This document shows, piece by piece, positions 1-5,881 of a stretch of DNA of 5,942 nt. Location: NCBI GenBank assembly GCA_964653695.1, contig CAZZFQ010000076.1, positions 1 through 5,942 of the forward strand. The letters run 5' to 3'. Source of the stretch: JALHTG01 sp964653695. GTDB lineage: Archaea; Thermoproteota; Bathyarchaeia; 40CM-2-53-6; JALHTG01. The first letter of the stretch is position 1; each line of letters begins with the position of its first letter. The position numbers and the translations under genes were made by a program. The notes beneath the pieces are model-generated. The model ran no database searches. It was not told the origin of the DNA and saw nothing but the letters and a program-made list of their open reading frames with translations.

Positions 1-2
1 TC

Positions 3-1322
3 GAGAAGGTCAAGGGCGATCCTGTCGCTTTCGCCAAGACGTTTCTAAGCTTCACGGCTCTCCCATACCAGGAGAAAGTTCTCGCGGACACAGGCAAACG
101 GATCGCCGTGCGAATGAGCCGTCAGGCTGGAAAGACAACGACGATCGCGGTTCGGGCGATCTGGTATGCCTCCACGCATCCTCGAACCCTCTCTTTGATT
201 GTGGCTCCCTCGCTACGGCAAAGTATGATCGTGATGGACCGGATTCAAGGCTTCCTGTACGGGATGAAGCCCCAGGACCGCCGAGCCATCGTCAACAAGA
301 TACAGCGAACCGTAGTGTGGTTCCATAACGGCAGCCAAATGGTTGCGTTGCCATGTTCACCGAACTTGCTGAGAGGCTACACGGCTCACCAAGTCCTCGC
401 AGATGAAGCCGCGTTCTTCCGCGATGATGAGATCATCTTCTACAACGTGCTCTACCCGATGCTTGCGACCACGAACGGCACCCTGATCGCCTCTTCCACG
501 CCTTGGGCCACGAAATCCGTCTTCTACCAGATGTGCAAGGATCCGAAGCTAGCAAACGTATGGTCCCGCCACCACGTCACTTGGAGAGATGTTGTTGCCT
601 CTGGCCTGATGACGCAGGACTTTGTTGATGAGATGCGCACTGTGACCCCGCCAGAACGCTTCATTCGAGAGTTCGAGGCAGAGTTCAGCGAAGACGTTGA
701 CGCCTACCTGCCTCGCGAGCTGATCGCATCCTGCATCTGGACCGACTCATGGCACGATCTCAATCCTCGCCAGATCTACTACCCGTTCGAGTCTGCACCT
801 AAGGGACTGTTCAGCGTTGGCATCGACCTAGGCGAGATCCACGACTATTCCGTTCTCTCAGTTGTCGAGAGATGGAACAGGAAGATTGGACTGGTCCACT
901 GCCACCAATTCCCACTGAAGACACCATACGCCACAGTCATTGGCTACACGAAGGCGCTCTGCGACCGCTTCCAGTCGATTGAGAAGATCCTTGTTGATGC
1001 GACTCGAGAGAGCTACGTCGTCAAAGATATGCAGGCTGCCGGAGTCGCTCAGGTCTCGCCCGTAACCCTCAGCATGCAGTCGAAGCAGGAAATCGCCAAG
1101 TACCTGAAAGAGCAGATGCAACTCAGAACCTTTGCATTGCCGTATGATCCCGAAGTCATCGCTGAATTGAACCTAGAGAAGTTTGAGCTCACGAAGGACG
1201 GAAACATCAAGTTCTACCATGACGAAGGGACCCACGACGACAGGTTCTGGTCAATAGCACTGGCTGTCTACGCAGCCCGTGAGAGTGAAACGCCAGTCCT
1301 GATCCCAATAAGGAAGAGGTAA
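3..1322 (+). CDS. terL: Terminase large subunit (DNA-packaging ATPase/nuclease), 5'-partial
   Basis: This is the motor of a head-tailed virus: it hydrolyses ATP to pump DNA into the procapsid and cuts the concatemer with an RNase H-like nuclease. Numbering is from the first complete codon at position 3. The frame is open to the left edge, so the true start lies outside; the GTG at 108 is an internal Val. Visible motifs are an adenine-binding PYQ (21-23), Walker A SRQAGKTT (39-46, Lys44), Walker B VLADEA (131-136, Asp134-Glu135), a coupling motif SSTP (164-167), and nuclease acidic residues Asp275 in GIDLG, Asp332 in LVDAT and Asp412/Asp413 in HDDRF. The Walker A closely resembles the SRQLGKTT of T4 gp17. 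About 439 codons are present, so probably only a short N-terminal piece is missing. No frameshift or lost catalytic residue is seen, so it looks functional. No portal or capsid gene follows it. The family call is secure; whether it is proviral or an isolated copy is inference. Confidence 0.93.
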   Translation, partial: EKVKGDPVAFAKTFLSFTALPYQEKVLADTGKRIAVRMSRQAGKTTTIAVRAIWYASTHPRTLSLIVAPSLRQSMIVMDRIQGFLYGMKPQDRRAIVNKIQRTVVWFHNGSQMVALPCSPNLLRGYTAHQVLADEAAFFRDDEIIFYNVLYPMLATTNGTLIASSTPWATKSVFYQMCKDPKLANVWSRHHVTWRDVVASGLMTQDFVDEMRTVTPPERFIREFEAEFSEDVDAYLPRELIASCIWTDSWHDLNPRQIYYPFESAPKGLFSVGIDLGEIHDYSVLSVVERWNRKIGLVHCHQFPLKTPYATVIGYTKALCDRFQSIEKILVDATRESYVVKDMQAAGVAQVSPVTLSMQSKQEIAKYLKEQMQLRTFALPYDPEVIAELNLEKFELTKDGNIKFYHDEGTHDDRFWSIALAVYAARESETPVLIPIRKR

Positions 1323-1334
1323 GAGGGTTTTTTC
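1323..1334 (+). terminator. T-run terminator after terL
   Basis: Six consecutive T (1328-1333) start 6 nt after the terL TAA stop, preceded by GAGGG. Archaeal RNA polymerase terminates at short T-runs without needing a hairpin. A weak stem lies just downstream (GCCTTG 1343-1348 with CAAGGC 1369-1374, 20-nt loop). The position fits the end of the terL transcript. A single T6 run is only moderate evidence. Confidence 0.45.
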
Positions 1335-1402
1335 CACGGAAAGCCTTGTTGAACTAATGTAAGACAGCCAAGGCCTCATCTTCTGTGTGATAGCAGATCG
1401 TT

Positions 1403-1609
1403 ATGCCTTCGCCGTTAAGGGCTAGAAGACAGATCTGGGCTGGAGGGAGCTTGACACTTGTCTTCGCTCTCGCGCAAAATACTGATAATACTTCTGTCTT
1501 CTATAAATCGTATCTTCGAAAAATAGTCGGTCGATACTCCCATGTCCGCTATCGAATATGGACTGAGCGAGATGTCAGCGAACTCAGGTCTCTAGCGAAG
1601 CAACAATAG
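1403..1609 (+). CDS. Doubtful small ORF, hypothetical
   Basis: This 68-codon frame begins at an ATG without a recognisable Shine-Dalgarno sequence or a TATA box at leaderless distance. The product is basic, with Arg/Lys-rich ends, one moderately hydrophobic patch (residues about 17-24) and no motif I recognise. A TATA-like CTATAAAT lies inside it at 1501-1508, which argues that part of the stretch may be regulatory. An inverted repeat follows two bases after its stop. It is listed because it is the only sizeable plus-strand frame in the gap. I think it is more likely noncoding than real. Confidence 0.18.
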   Translation: MPSPLRARRQIWAGGSLTLVFALAQNTDNTSVFYKSYLRKIVGRYSHVRYRIWTERDVSELRSLAKQQ

Positions 1610-1611
1610 CT

Positions 1612-1626
1612 CATTCGAACCGAATG
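1612..1626. repeat. Short perfect inverted repeat
   Basis: CATTCG (1612-1617) and CGAATG (1621-1626) form a six-base perfect stem with an AAC loop, two bases after the stop of the small ORF. It overlaps the left arm of the longer-range pairing 1616-1623/1721-1728, so the two folds exclude each other. Confidence 0.5.
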
Positions 1627-1728
1627 TAGATTAGAAAGAAATTCAACAAGCCCGGTCGAAACTCTTGACCATTATGCCGAAGTTCGACGGCCGCTACCCG
1701 TCCTACTCGGCAGGCTAAAATCGGTTCG
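1616..1728 (+). ncRNA. Candidate structured RNA: closed three-way junction
   Basis: Pairings found by eye are listed here. Closing stem P1 is CGAACCGA (1616-1623) with TCGGTTCG (1721-1728), eight perfect base pairs. P2 is GGTCGA (1654-1659) with TTGACC (1665-1670), six pairs including one G-U, with a five-base loop. P3 is TGCCGA (1675-1680) with TCGGCA (1707-1712), then GT (1682-1683) with AC (1705-1706), then GACGG (1686-1690) with CCGTC (1698-1702) around a seven-base loop. P2 and P3 are four bases apart and both lie inside P1. The G-U pair in P2 would be a C-A mismatch on the other strand, so the plus strand is slightly favoured. No known RNA family is recognised, no tRNA T-arm fits, and no T-run follows. 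It could be a small RNA, an element in the terL-distal transcript, or chance folding. Confidence 0.3.
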
Positions 1729-1960
1729 TTCTCTTCTCGCATCTTCTCTGACTCCTAGAAACGCCTCCATCACTAGTTGTTTGCCTTCTCTTTTCCCATG
1801 ATTCGTTGATGCCTCCGGAGCACGACACTCCGCAAGAGTCCGTCATACTCCGTCTTGTCTGAACGAGCTGTGCGGACACAACCTTATCTACGGTTTCTCC
1901 TGCTTCTCTCCTGATTGGCTTGAAGACTCCGACTCTGAAAGTCTGATTCTTCGACGAATG
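1729..1960. other. Noncoding, pyrimidine-rich, hairpin-rich upstream region
   Basis: No gene is convincing here on either strand. The left part (about 1729-1798) is rich in C and T on the plus strand. Further right are CGGAG (1816-1820)/CTCCG (1828-1832) with a seven-base loop, CAAGA (1833-1837)/TCTTG (1853-1857), and GAAGA (1922-1926)/TCTTC (1948-1952) enclosing GACT (1931-1934)/AGTC (1940-1943). ACTCCG occurs three times (1827, 1847, 1926). The block ends directly before the TATA-like box of the surface-protein gene, so it may hold regulatory sites. No operator is identifiable. Confidence 0.4.
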
Positions 1961-1967
1961 GTATAAC
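1961..1967 (+). promoter_or_regulatory. TATA-like box of the surface-protein gene
   Basis: GTATAAC sits with TATAA at 1962-1966, which puts it 26 nt before the ATG at 1988. In archaea transcription starts about 25-27 nt after the TATA box, so the predicted start coincides with the start codon. That matches a leaderless mRNA and explains why no Shine-Dalgarno sequence precedes this ATG. The upstream BRE bases are not strongly consensus. Confidence 0.45.
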
Positions 1968-1987
1968 CCTCTGTTGGTGCTAGCGCT

Positions 1988-4126
1988 ATGGCCGTTTTGG
2001 ATCTGTTCCGTGGGATCTGTAGGCCGAAAATAAGTAGGTTTCCTCCACTAGTGATGTGCCTGCTATTCCTTGCACTTTTGTCGATGTCGTCGGCTGCTCA
2101 GGGAGGCTTGTGGGTCGTGAAAGCCTCCACCCCAAACACTGGAGGTTTTGGAGAAGCTGTTGCGGGGGCTGGTGACTACATCTATGTAATTCGAGGGTAT
2201 AGCACAGGTGTCTGCCAGTTTTGGAAATACAGCCCTGCGGGTAACAGTTGGACAACGCTCTTGGAGTGGAGTCCAGACTCTCCTGTTCCAAGGCCGAAGA
2301 GCGGCACCTCTTTAGCTTGGGATCATGGCAACTACATCTACGCTCTTTTAGGCTCTGCGTATGCGGATTCTGATCGAAGATATTTCCACCGTTATAGTAT
2401 AACCAGCAACAGCTGGGAAGGATTAACCAGTACCCCTCACGCTCAAGGTGCCGGTGATGCCCTAGCTTGGTCAGGATACGATAGTTCCTTCTACGCGATG
2501 ATCGGCAGCAATGTGCATGGTACGGGCCTTGCGCAATACTCTCCTAGCGCCAACACATGGCAAATGTTGCCATTCAACCCAACATGGAGTGTTACGGACG
2601 ACGGCGCGTCCTTGGTCTGGACAGGTGGAGAATACTTGTATGCTCTTCGAGGGGAGTGGGAGGAAACTACACCTCACAACGATTTTGCCAGGTACCATAT
2701 CCCAACAAGAACGTGGGAGACGAAGGCTGCGATACCTGTTGGCAACGGCGTAGGGGATGGAGCTTCGCTGCTCTGGGTTGGAGAATACCCCGATTACATT
2801 TTTGCTTTAGGAGGAAATGATGTTCTTGAAAACCCGGGATACGGCTTCTATCGTTACAGCATATCAAGCGACAGTTGGACATCGTTAGAGCAGATTCCCT
2901 ATCCGGTAGGATACTACGTGGGTAGTAGGCTTGGGTTTGCTGGCGGGCAGGTCTACTACTGGCAGGGTGCACCATCAACGTGGAGCGGCGGCGGAACGAA
3001 GTTCTGTATGTTCCAGTTTTCGACTACCCTGACTACGACCATCACAACGACTATCACGACTACCACTACCACAACTTCCTCAACACTGACTAGCCATATT
3101 TCTACAAGCATTTTCGCATCTCAGCGATCTACAACAACGACAACAGTTACAACCACTATGCCCACGTACACTCAGACAACCACGAGCACTCTATTCTCAG
3201 GGTCGATCTCAACGACCTATACCATGACTACGACTCTCTTCTCAACCTCAACCATACTTTCGACGACCATATTGGGCACATCTGGGACATCGACCTCTGC
3301 CACTACAGAACTCTCCAAAACCGGTACGACTACCCTCTCTGAGACCATCACCTCGATTACGACTTCAGGAAACACAGTCTATGTGAACATCACGGTTCGA
3401 CACACATTCATTGAGCAGTTTCTGGAGAAGATCGTGTCTACAGTTCTCCAGTGGTTCAGCGAGTTAAGCCGAATCTTTCAAAACCTCTTCGTCACCGCAA
3501 CAGTCAAGGAGACCGTTGTCAAAATTGAACTGCTATCAGCCGACAGGGGAACATGTCGGATTGAGTTGAATGCTTCTCCTAAACCCGGCTACGTGGGTAA
3601 GCCCGTAAACATCTCGGGCGTCATGTACGGCTCCTGGCATTGCGTCAGGGACGGCATGGTCGTAGGGAAGCCGGTTACAATAACGGCAGATTGGGGATTC
3701 AGCACTATTGCTGTGACAGACTATTACGGTAGATTCTCCGTCACAACAAACTGCCCATCGACAGCAGGCACATACCCGATTACCGCAACCTTCTATGAAG
3801 ACCAAGATCTCCGAGGAAACTCAACATCAATACTATACGTGGTTACTTCGAAGATCCCGACCTCAATAACGATAAGCTATATCGCGAACAGGGAGTTCGG
3901 AGGCTATCTGAGACGTGCGGACACAGGTGCATATCTGGCGTACAGGCCGGTGAAGTTGACGGTTACTTACCTTTCTGGAACGACTTGGCGGACAGATACT
4001 TTCGACCTGCAGACAAGGCAAGATGGCTACTACAGCCTAGAATTCCTGTTCTACTGGAATCAGGCGACAATTGTCTTCGAGGGAGACGAAACATACGCAT
4101 CAAGCCAAGCCACAATCACACGGTAG
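1988..4126 (+). CDS. Secreted surface protein: Kelch-like propeller, Thr-rich stalk, Ig-like domains
   Basis: The role is probably adhesion or carbohydrate/cell-surface binding; no substrate can be named. The basic N-terminus (Arg8, Arg12, Lys14, Arg17) is followed by a hydrophobic core (about 20-32) and a likely signal-peptidase site after SAA (35-37). Residues 41-347 hold six Kelch/galactose-oxidase-like repeats: strands such as YIYVIRG, NYIYALLG, EYLYALRG and DYIFALGG, each followed by a Y-S/xW strand near 86, 142, 190, 242 and 296. The first such strand, LWVVKASTP (41-49), appears to complete the last blade. Residues 346-460 are a Thr-rich stalk (55 of 115 Thr), probably glycosylated. Residues 474-501 form an amphipathic helix. 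Two beta-sandwich, Ig-like domains follow (about 520-621 and 624-712). Sequons are at Asn467, 528, 541 and 611. No C-terminal transmembrane segment or sortase-type signal is visible. The start is supported by the signal peptide and the leaderless spacing. The domain calls are by pattern. Confidence 0.88.
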   Translation: MAVLDLFRGICRPKISRFPPLVMCLLFLALLSMSSAAQGGLWVVKASTPNTGGFGEAVAGAGDYIYVIRGYSTGVCQFWKYSPAGNSWTTLLEWSPDSPVPRPKSGTSLAWDHGNYIYALLGSAYADSDRRYFHRYSITSNSWEGLTSTPHAQGAGDALAWSGYDSSFYAMIGSNVHGTGLAQYSPSANTWQMLPFNPTWSVTDDGASLVWTGGEYLYALRGEWEETTPHNDFARYHIPTRTWETKAAIPVGNGVGDGASLLWVGEYPDYIFALGGNDVLENPGYGFYRYSISSDSWTSLEQIPYPVGYYVGSRLGFAGGQVYYWQGAPSTWSGGGTKFCMFQFSTTLTTTITTTITTTTTTTSSTLTSHISTSIFASQRSTTTTTVTTTMPTYTQTTTSTLFSGSISTTYTMTTTLFSTSTILSTTILGTSGTSTSATTELSKTGTTTLSETITSITTSGNTVYVNITVRHTFIEQFLEKIVSTVLQWFSELSRIFQNLFVTATVKETVVKIELLSADRGTCRIELNASPKPGYVGKPVNISGVMYGSWHCVRDGMVVGKPVTITADWGFSTIAVTDYYGRFSVTTNCPSTAGTYPITATFYEDQDLRGNSTSILYVVTSKIPTSITISYIANREFGGYLRRADTGAYLAYRPVKLTVTYLSGTTWRTDTFDLQTRQDGYYSLEFLFYWNQATIVFEGDETYASSQATITR
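3023..3367 (+). repeat. Thr-rich low-complexity coding tract
   Basis: This encodes the stalk of the surface protein (residues 346-460). At DNA level it is a degenerate series of ACN triplets. All four Thr codons (ACA, ACC, ACG, ACT) are mixed, which suggests selection on the protein rather than recent triplet expansion. Such stretches are typical O-glycosylated spacers in archaeal surface proteins. Confidence 0.8.
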
Positions 4127-4179
4127 ATGGCTTCGCCAGTCGCATCGAGTCCGAACAACAGCGACCTAAAATCCCTTGA

Positions 4180-4545
4180 TTATGTCACTGGTTCAAACGG
4201 GTAGAAGCTGGCATTCTTCATTTCCTCTGCAAATGCCAAGACGCCGAGGCTCTTGGCCTTCAGTGCGGAAATAAGGTTTGTGATCAAATGTGAGCTGGAT
4301 ATTTTCAGCGAGCTCTCCCGGTCTGCGAAAGGTCCTATACGCGCTATATTCTCTTTCGTTCGATCAAGGTTCTCGGGGGCGAAATATGTGGATTCAAAAT
4401 CTGTGACCTCGCATCTCATCATAGGTGAAACAATGTTTCCTCTACTGAAGGCATACATCGCGTTGAGGTCGGTCCTAGAGACTGAGCGAGAACGATGAGG
4501 AATCGCAATGGTGGTTGCGCCTTCAGGCAAACGAATAGACATCAC
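4180..4545 (-). CDS. Hypothetical small protein, minus strand
   Basis: The frame encodes up to 121 residues with a natural soluble-protein composition (acidic, Asn- and Pro-containing centre; helix-prone C-terminal half with LITNLISALKAKSLG near 86-100, ending in FEPVT). I recognise no family, signal peptide or metal-binding motif. It runs convergent to the surface-protein gene, 53 nt apart. From the ATG at 4545 it would overlap the first 38 nt of the zinc-ribbon gene head to head, which is unusual. The Met at residue 30 (start at 4458, giving 92 residues) would remove the overlap. No Shine-Dalgarno sequence or TATA box decides between them. A plus-strand frame over 4205-4498 shares the same third codon positions, so third-base bias cannot separate them; I prefer the minus strand on amino-acid composition only. 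Confidence 0.42.
   Translation of the reverse strand: MMSIRLPEGATTIAIPHRSRSVSRTDLNAMYAFSRGNIVSPMMRCEVTDFESTYFAPENLDRTKENIARIGPFADRESSLKISSSHLITNLISALKAKSLGVLAFAEEMKNASFYPFEPVT
4497..4500 (+). promoter_or_regulatory. Shine-Dalgarno GAGG for the zinc-ribbon gene
   Basis: GAGG, within GATGAGG, lies 7 nt before the ATG at 4508 and supports that start. It is the only well-placed ribosome-binding site in the window. It implies that this gene is translated from a transcript with a leader, unlike the surface-protein gene. Confidence 0.45.
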
Positions 4546-4702
4546 AGCGTTTCGAAAATGTCTGAAATGCGGAATCTCAACCGAACATGTTTGCTATGAC
4601 TTACGATACGAGAAACCTGATCCTGGCAACGAATCGTATCTGAAGCACATGTTCTGGGCTTGTGAAAGATGCGGCGAATCGTTTGTGGATTTCAACGACT
4701 AG
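4508..4702 (+). CDS. Small zinc-ribbon protein
   Basis: This 64-residue protein carries two CxxC knuckles, CLKC (Cys18, Cys21) and CERC (Cys52, Cys55), separated by 30 residues; a fifth Cys is at 29. The spacing fits a single treble-clef or zinc-ribbon module binding one Zn2+. Between them the segment from 30 to 47 is polar and charged, and an aromatic-rich strand (FWAC) leads into the second knuckle. Such proteins usually bind nucleic acid or act as small partners of enzymes, but nothing fixes the role here. The start at 4508 has a GAGG site at 7 nt, and no later Met precedes the first knuckle. The EEP nuclease gene follows after 27 nt on the same strand, which suggests co-transcription. It could equally be a transcription-factor-like or ribosomal-type ribbon. 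Confidence 0.72.
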   Translation: MVVAPSGKRIDITAFRKCLKCGISTEHVCYDLRYEKPDPGNESYLKHMFWACERCGESFVDFND

Positions 4703-4715
4703 GGTTCATTTTCTC

Positions 4716-4720
4716 ATATA
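4716..4720 (+). promoter_or_regulatory. Weak TATA-like box before the nuclease gene
   Basis: ATATA at 4716-4720, in the short gap after the zinc-ribbon stop, is about 10 nt from the ATG at 4730, too close to serve it. It is about 28 nt before the in-frame ATG at 4745 (Met6), which would suit a leaderless internal promoter with translation from Met6. The evidence is weak because AT-rich 5-mers are common. Confidence 0.22.
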
Positions 4721-4729
4721 CGCTTTTCC

Positions 4730-5881
4730 ATGAAGCCAAGGACTATGTTTTTCTTGTTAGGGGGCGATACCTACGGGCCCTCAGCAGAATGTGAATCAAA
4801 GAGGCCAGATTTCGTCATTCGGCTGGAGGAGATCTGTCTGTCTGCAGGCTTGAAGATCACAACCTTCAATATTGAATGGATGAACGACCTATTCTATCCG
4901 AACGAGCCTCGCTTCAAAGCATCGCATAAGAAGGGCCGACGTACAGGTCCATCCATCACGAATATTCCGGCGCTATGCTCAAGGGTTCAGGGCACTATTC
5001 ACCAGGTGAACCCTGATATTTTGGGTGTCGTCGAAGGACCGAAACTACAATCTCAGATGGAGAAGTTCGTTCAAGAGTATCTCAGTGATCAATCGGGAGA
5101 CCCGCTTTACTCGGTTGTTGCAAGTGAAAGCGAAAGAGATCAACGACCATATCTTCTGGTGAAACAAGACACAGGAATCTCTGTCAGAACCCTACACGAC
5201 GAACAACGTTATAGGAACATGGTCAAGAGTTGGAAGTTCTATCCTTGGGGAAAGTTCAAGGCAGAAGAAGCCGAACCGCACCAGTTCCACCGAAAACCCT
5301 TGGTTGCCGAGGTTCAGTACGAAGGGCGAAAGCTCACGGTTATGCTGCTCCACACCAAATCGAAGTTCATCGAAGCAAAACCAACCGATTGGAAGCGCTA
5401 TGTAGAGGAAGCGATTCTCGCACGACAGAAGATAACTTCAGAGATCAAGAAGGTCAGGGATTACTTGGATGATGCGTTGATGGAAGAGATCACGAGGTCA
5501 ATCATCGTGATGGGCGACCTTAACGACGGACCAGGAAGAGACCTATTCGAAGAGCAGTTCATGCTTCAAAACCTTGTCGATGTGATACAAGGAACATTAC
5601 TCGACCCGGAGTTCAACATCCACCACGTCCTAGAAAGCCTACGAATAGGAGCCTACACAGTCGAGTTCGAAGATCCCATAGATCAACAGAAGAAGCGAAT
5701 ACTGCTCGACCACATTCTCCTCTCGCCAGAGATGCTTACTGGCAACGCAGATTTTCAATATCGCAAGAATTCAGGAAGAGTGGAGCATGAAGCATGGGAA
5801 AAGCATCTCGGAACCAGCCCAGATGCCCTGCGCGACGATAGGCCAAGCGACCATCGGCCAGTTTCATGTGAAATAGCCTGA
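4730..5881 (+). CDS. Endonuclease/exonuclease/phosphatase (EEP) family metal-dependent nuclease
   Basis: This is a member of the DNase I/exonuclease III superfamily, which hydrolyses phosphodiester (or phosphomonoester) bonds with Mg2+; the substrate cannot be told from sequence. The full motif set is present in order: FNIEW with Asn47, VVEG with Glu102, Arg188 in HRKP, LLHTKSK with His208, GDLND with Asp263 and Asn265, LDHIL with Asp327, and SDHRP with Asp374 and the catalytic His375. At 383 residues it is longer than the roughly 250-280 of the core fold. The extra length lies in a 40-residue N-terminal extension, a basic loop at 62-76 and a charged stretch before GDLND. There is no signal peptide, so it is probably cytoplasmic. 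No Shine-Dalgarno sequence precedes 4730, and Met6 (4745) is a possible alternative start. It probably shares a transcript with the zinc-ribbon gene. The C-terminus is complete. Confidence 0.9.
   Translation: MKPRTMFFLLGGDTYGPSAECESKRPDFVIRLEEICLSAGLKITTFNIEWMNDLFYPNEPRFKASHKKGRRTGPSITNIPALCSRVQGTIHQVNPDILGVVEGPKLQSQMEKFVQEYLSDQSGDPLYSVVASESERDQRPYLLVKQDTGISVRTLHDEQRYRNMVKSWKFYPWGKFKAEEAEPHQFHRKPLVAEVQYEGRKLTVMLLHTKSKFIEAKPTDWKRYVEEAILARQKITSEIKKVRDYLDDALMEEITRSIIVMGDLNDGPGRDLFEEQFMLQNLVDVIQGTLLDPEFNIHHVLESLRIGAYTVEFEDPIDQQKKRILLDHILLSPEMLTGNADFQYRKNSGRVEHEAWEKHLGTSPDALRDDRPSDHRPVSCEIA

Noticed and set aside
1501..1595. TATA-like CTATAAAT (1501-1508) with a 17-codon frame starting at ATG 1542.
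   Set aside because: The distance to the ATG (about 40 nt) does not suit a leaderless start, no ribosome-binding site is present, and the peptide is too short to judge.
1610..1730. Possible tRNA, because GTTCGA-like T-loop sequences occur on both strands.
   Set aside because: The bases flanking these loops do not pair as a five-base T-stem, and no acceptor or anticodon arm could be assembled.
1718..2047. A minus-strand frame open for about 110 codons through the noncoding gap and into the surface gene.
   Set aside because: It has no ATG until late, is Arg/Ser/Thr-rich as expected from a purine-rich strand, shows no motif, and runs opposite to the 5' end of a well-supported gene.
3023..3367. 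Thr-codon repeats as a possible CRISPR or tandem DNA repeat array.
   Set aside because: There is no fixed repeat unit or spacer length. It is low-complexity coding sequence in frame with the surface protein.
4124..4498. In-frame continuation of the surface-protein frame past TAG (25 codons), then past a second TAG (98 more codons), which could suggest amber read-through or pyrrolysine coding.
   Set aside because: The last Ig-like domain ends naturally with a terminal beta strand before the first TAG, the extension has no anchor or domain, and the zinc-ribbon gene also uses TAG as its stop.
4205..4498. Plus-strand frame usable from TTG 4253, ending 9 nt before the zinc-ribbon gene.
   Set aside because: It has a non-ATG start without a ribosome-binding site and a Phe/Ser-rich composition with few Asp/Asn/Pro residues; the minus frame looks more protein-like. 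The doubt is kept as a finding.
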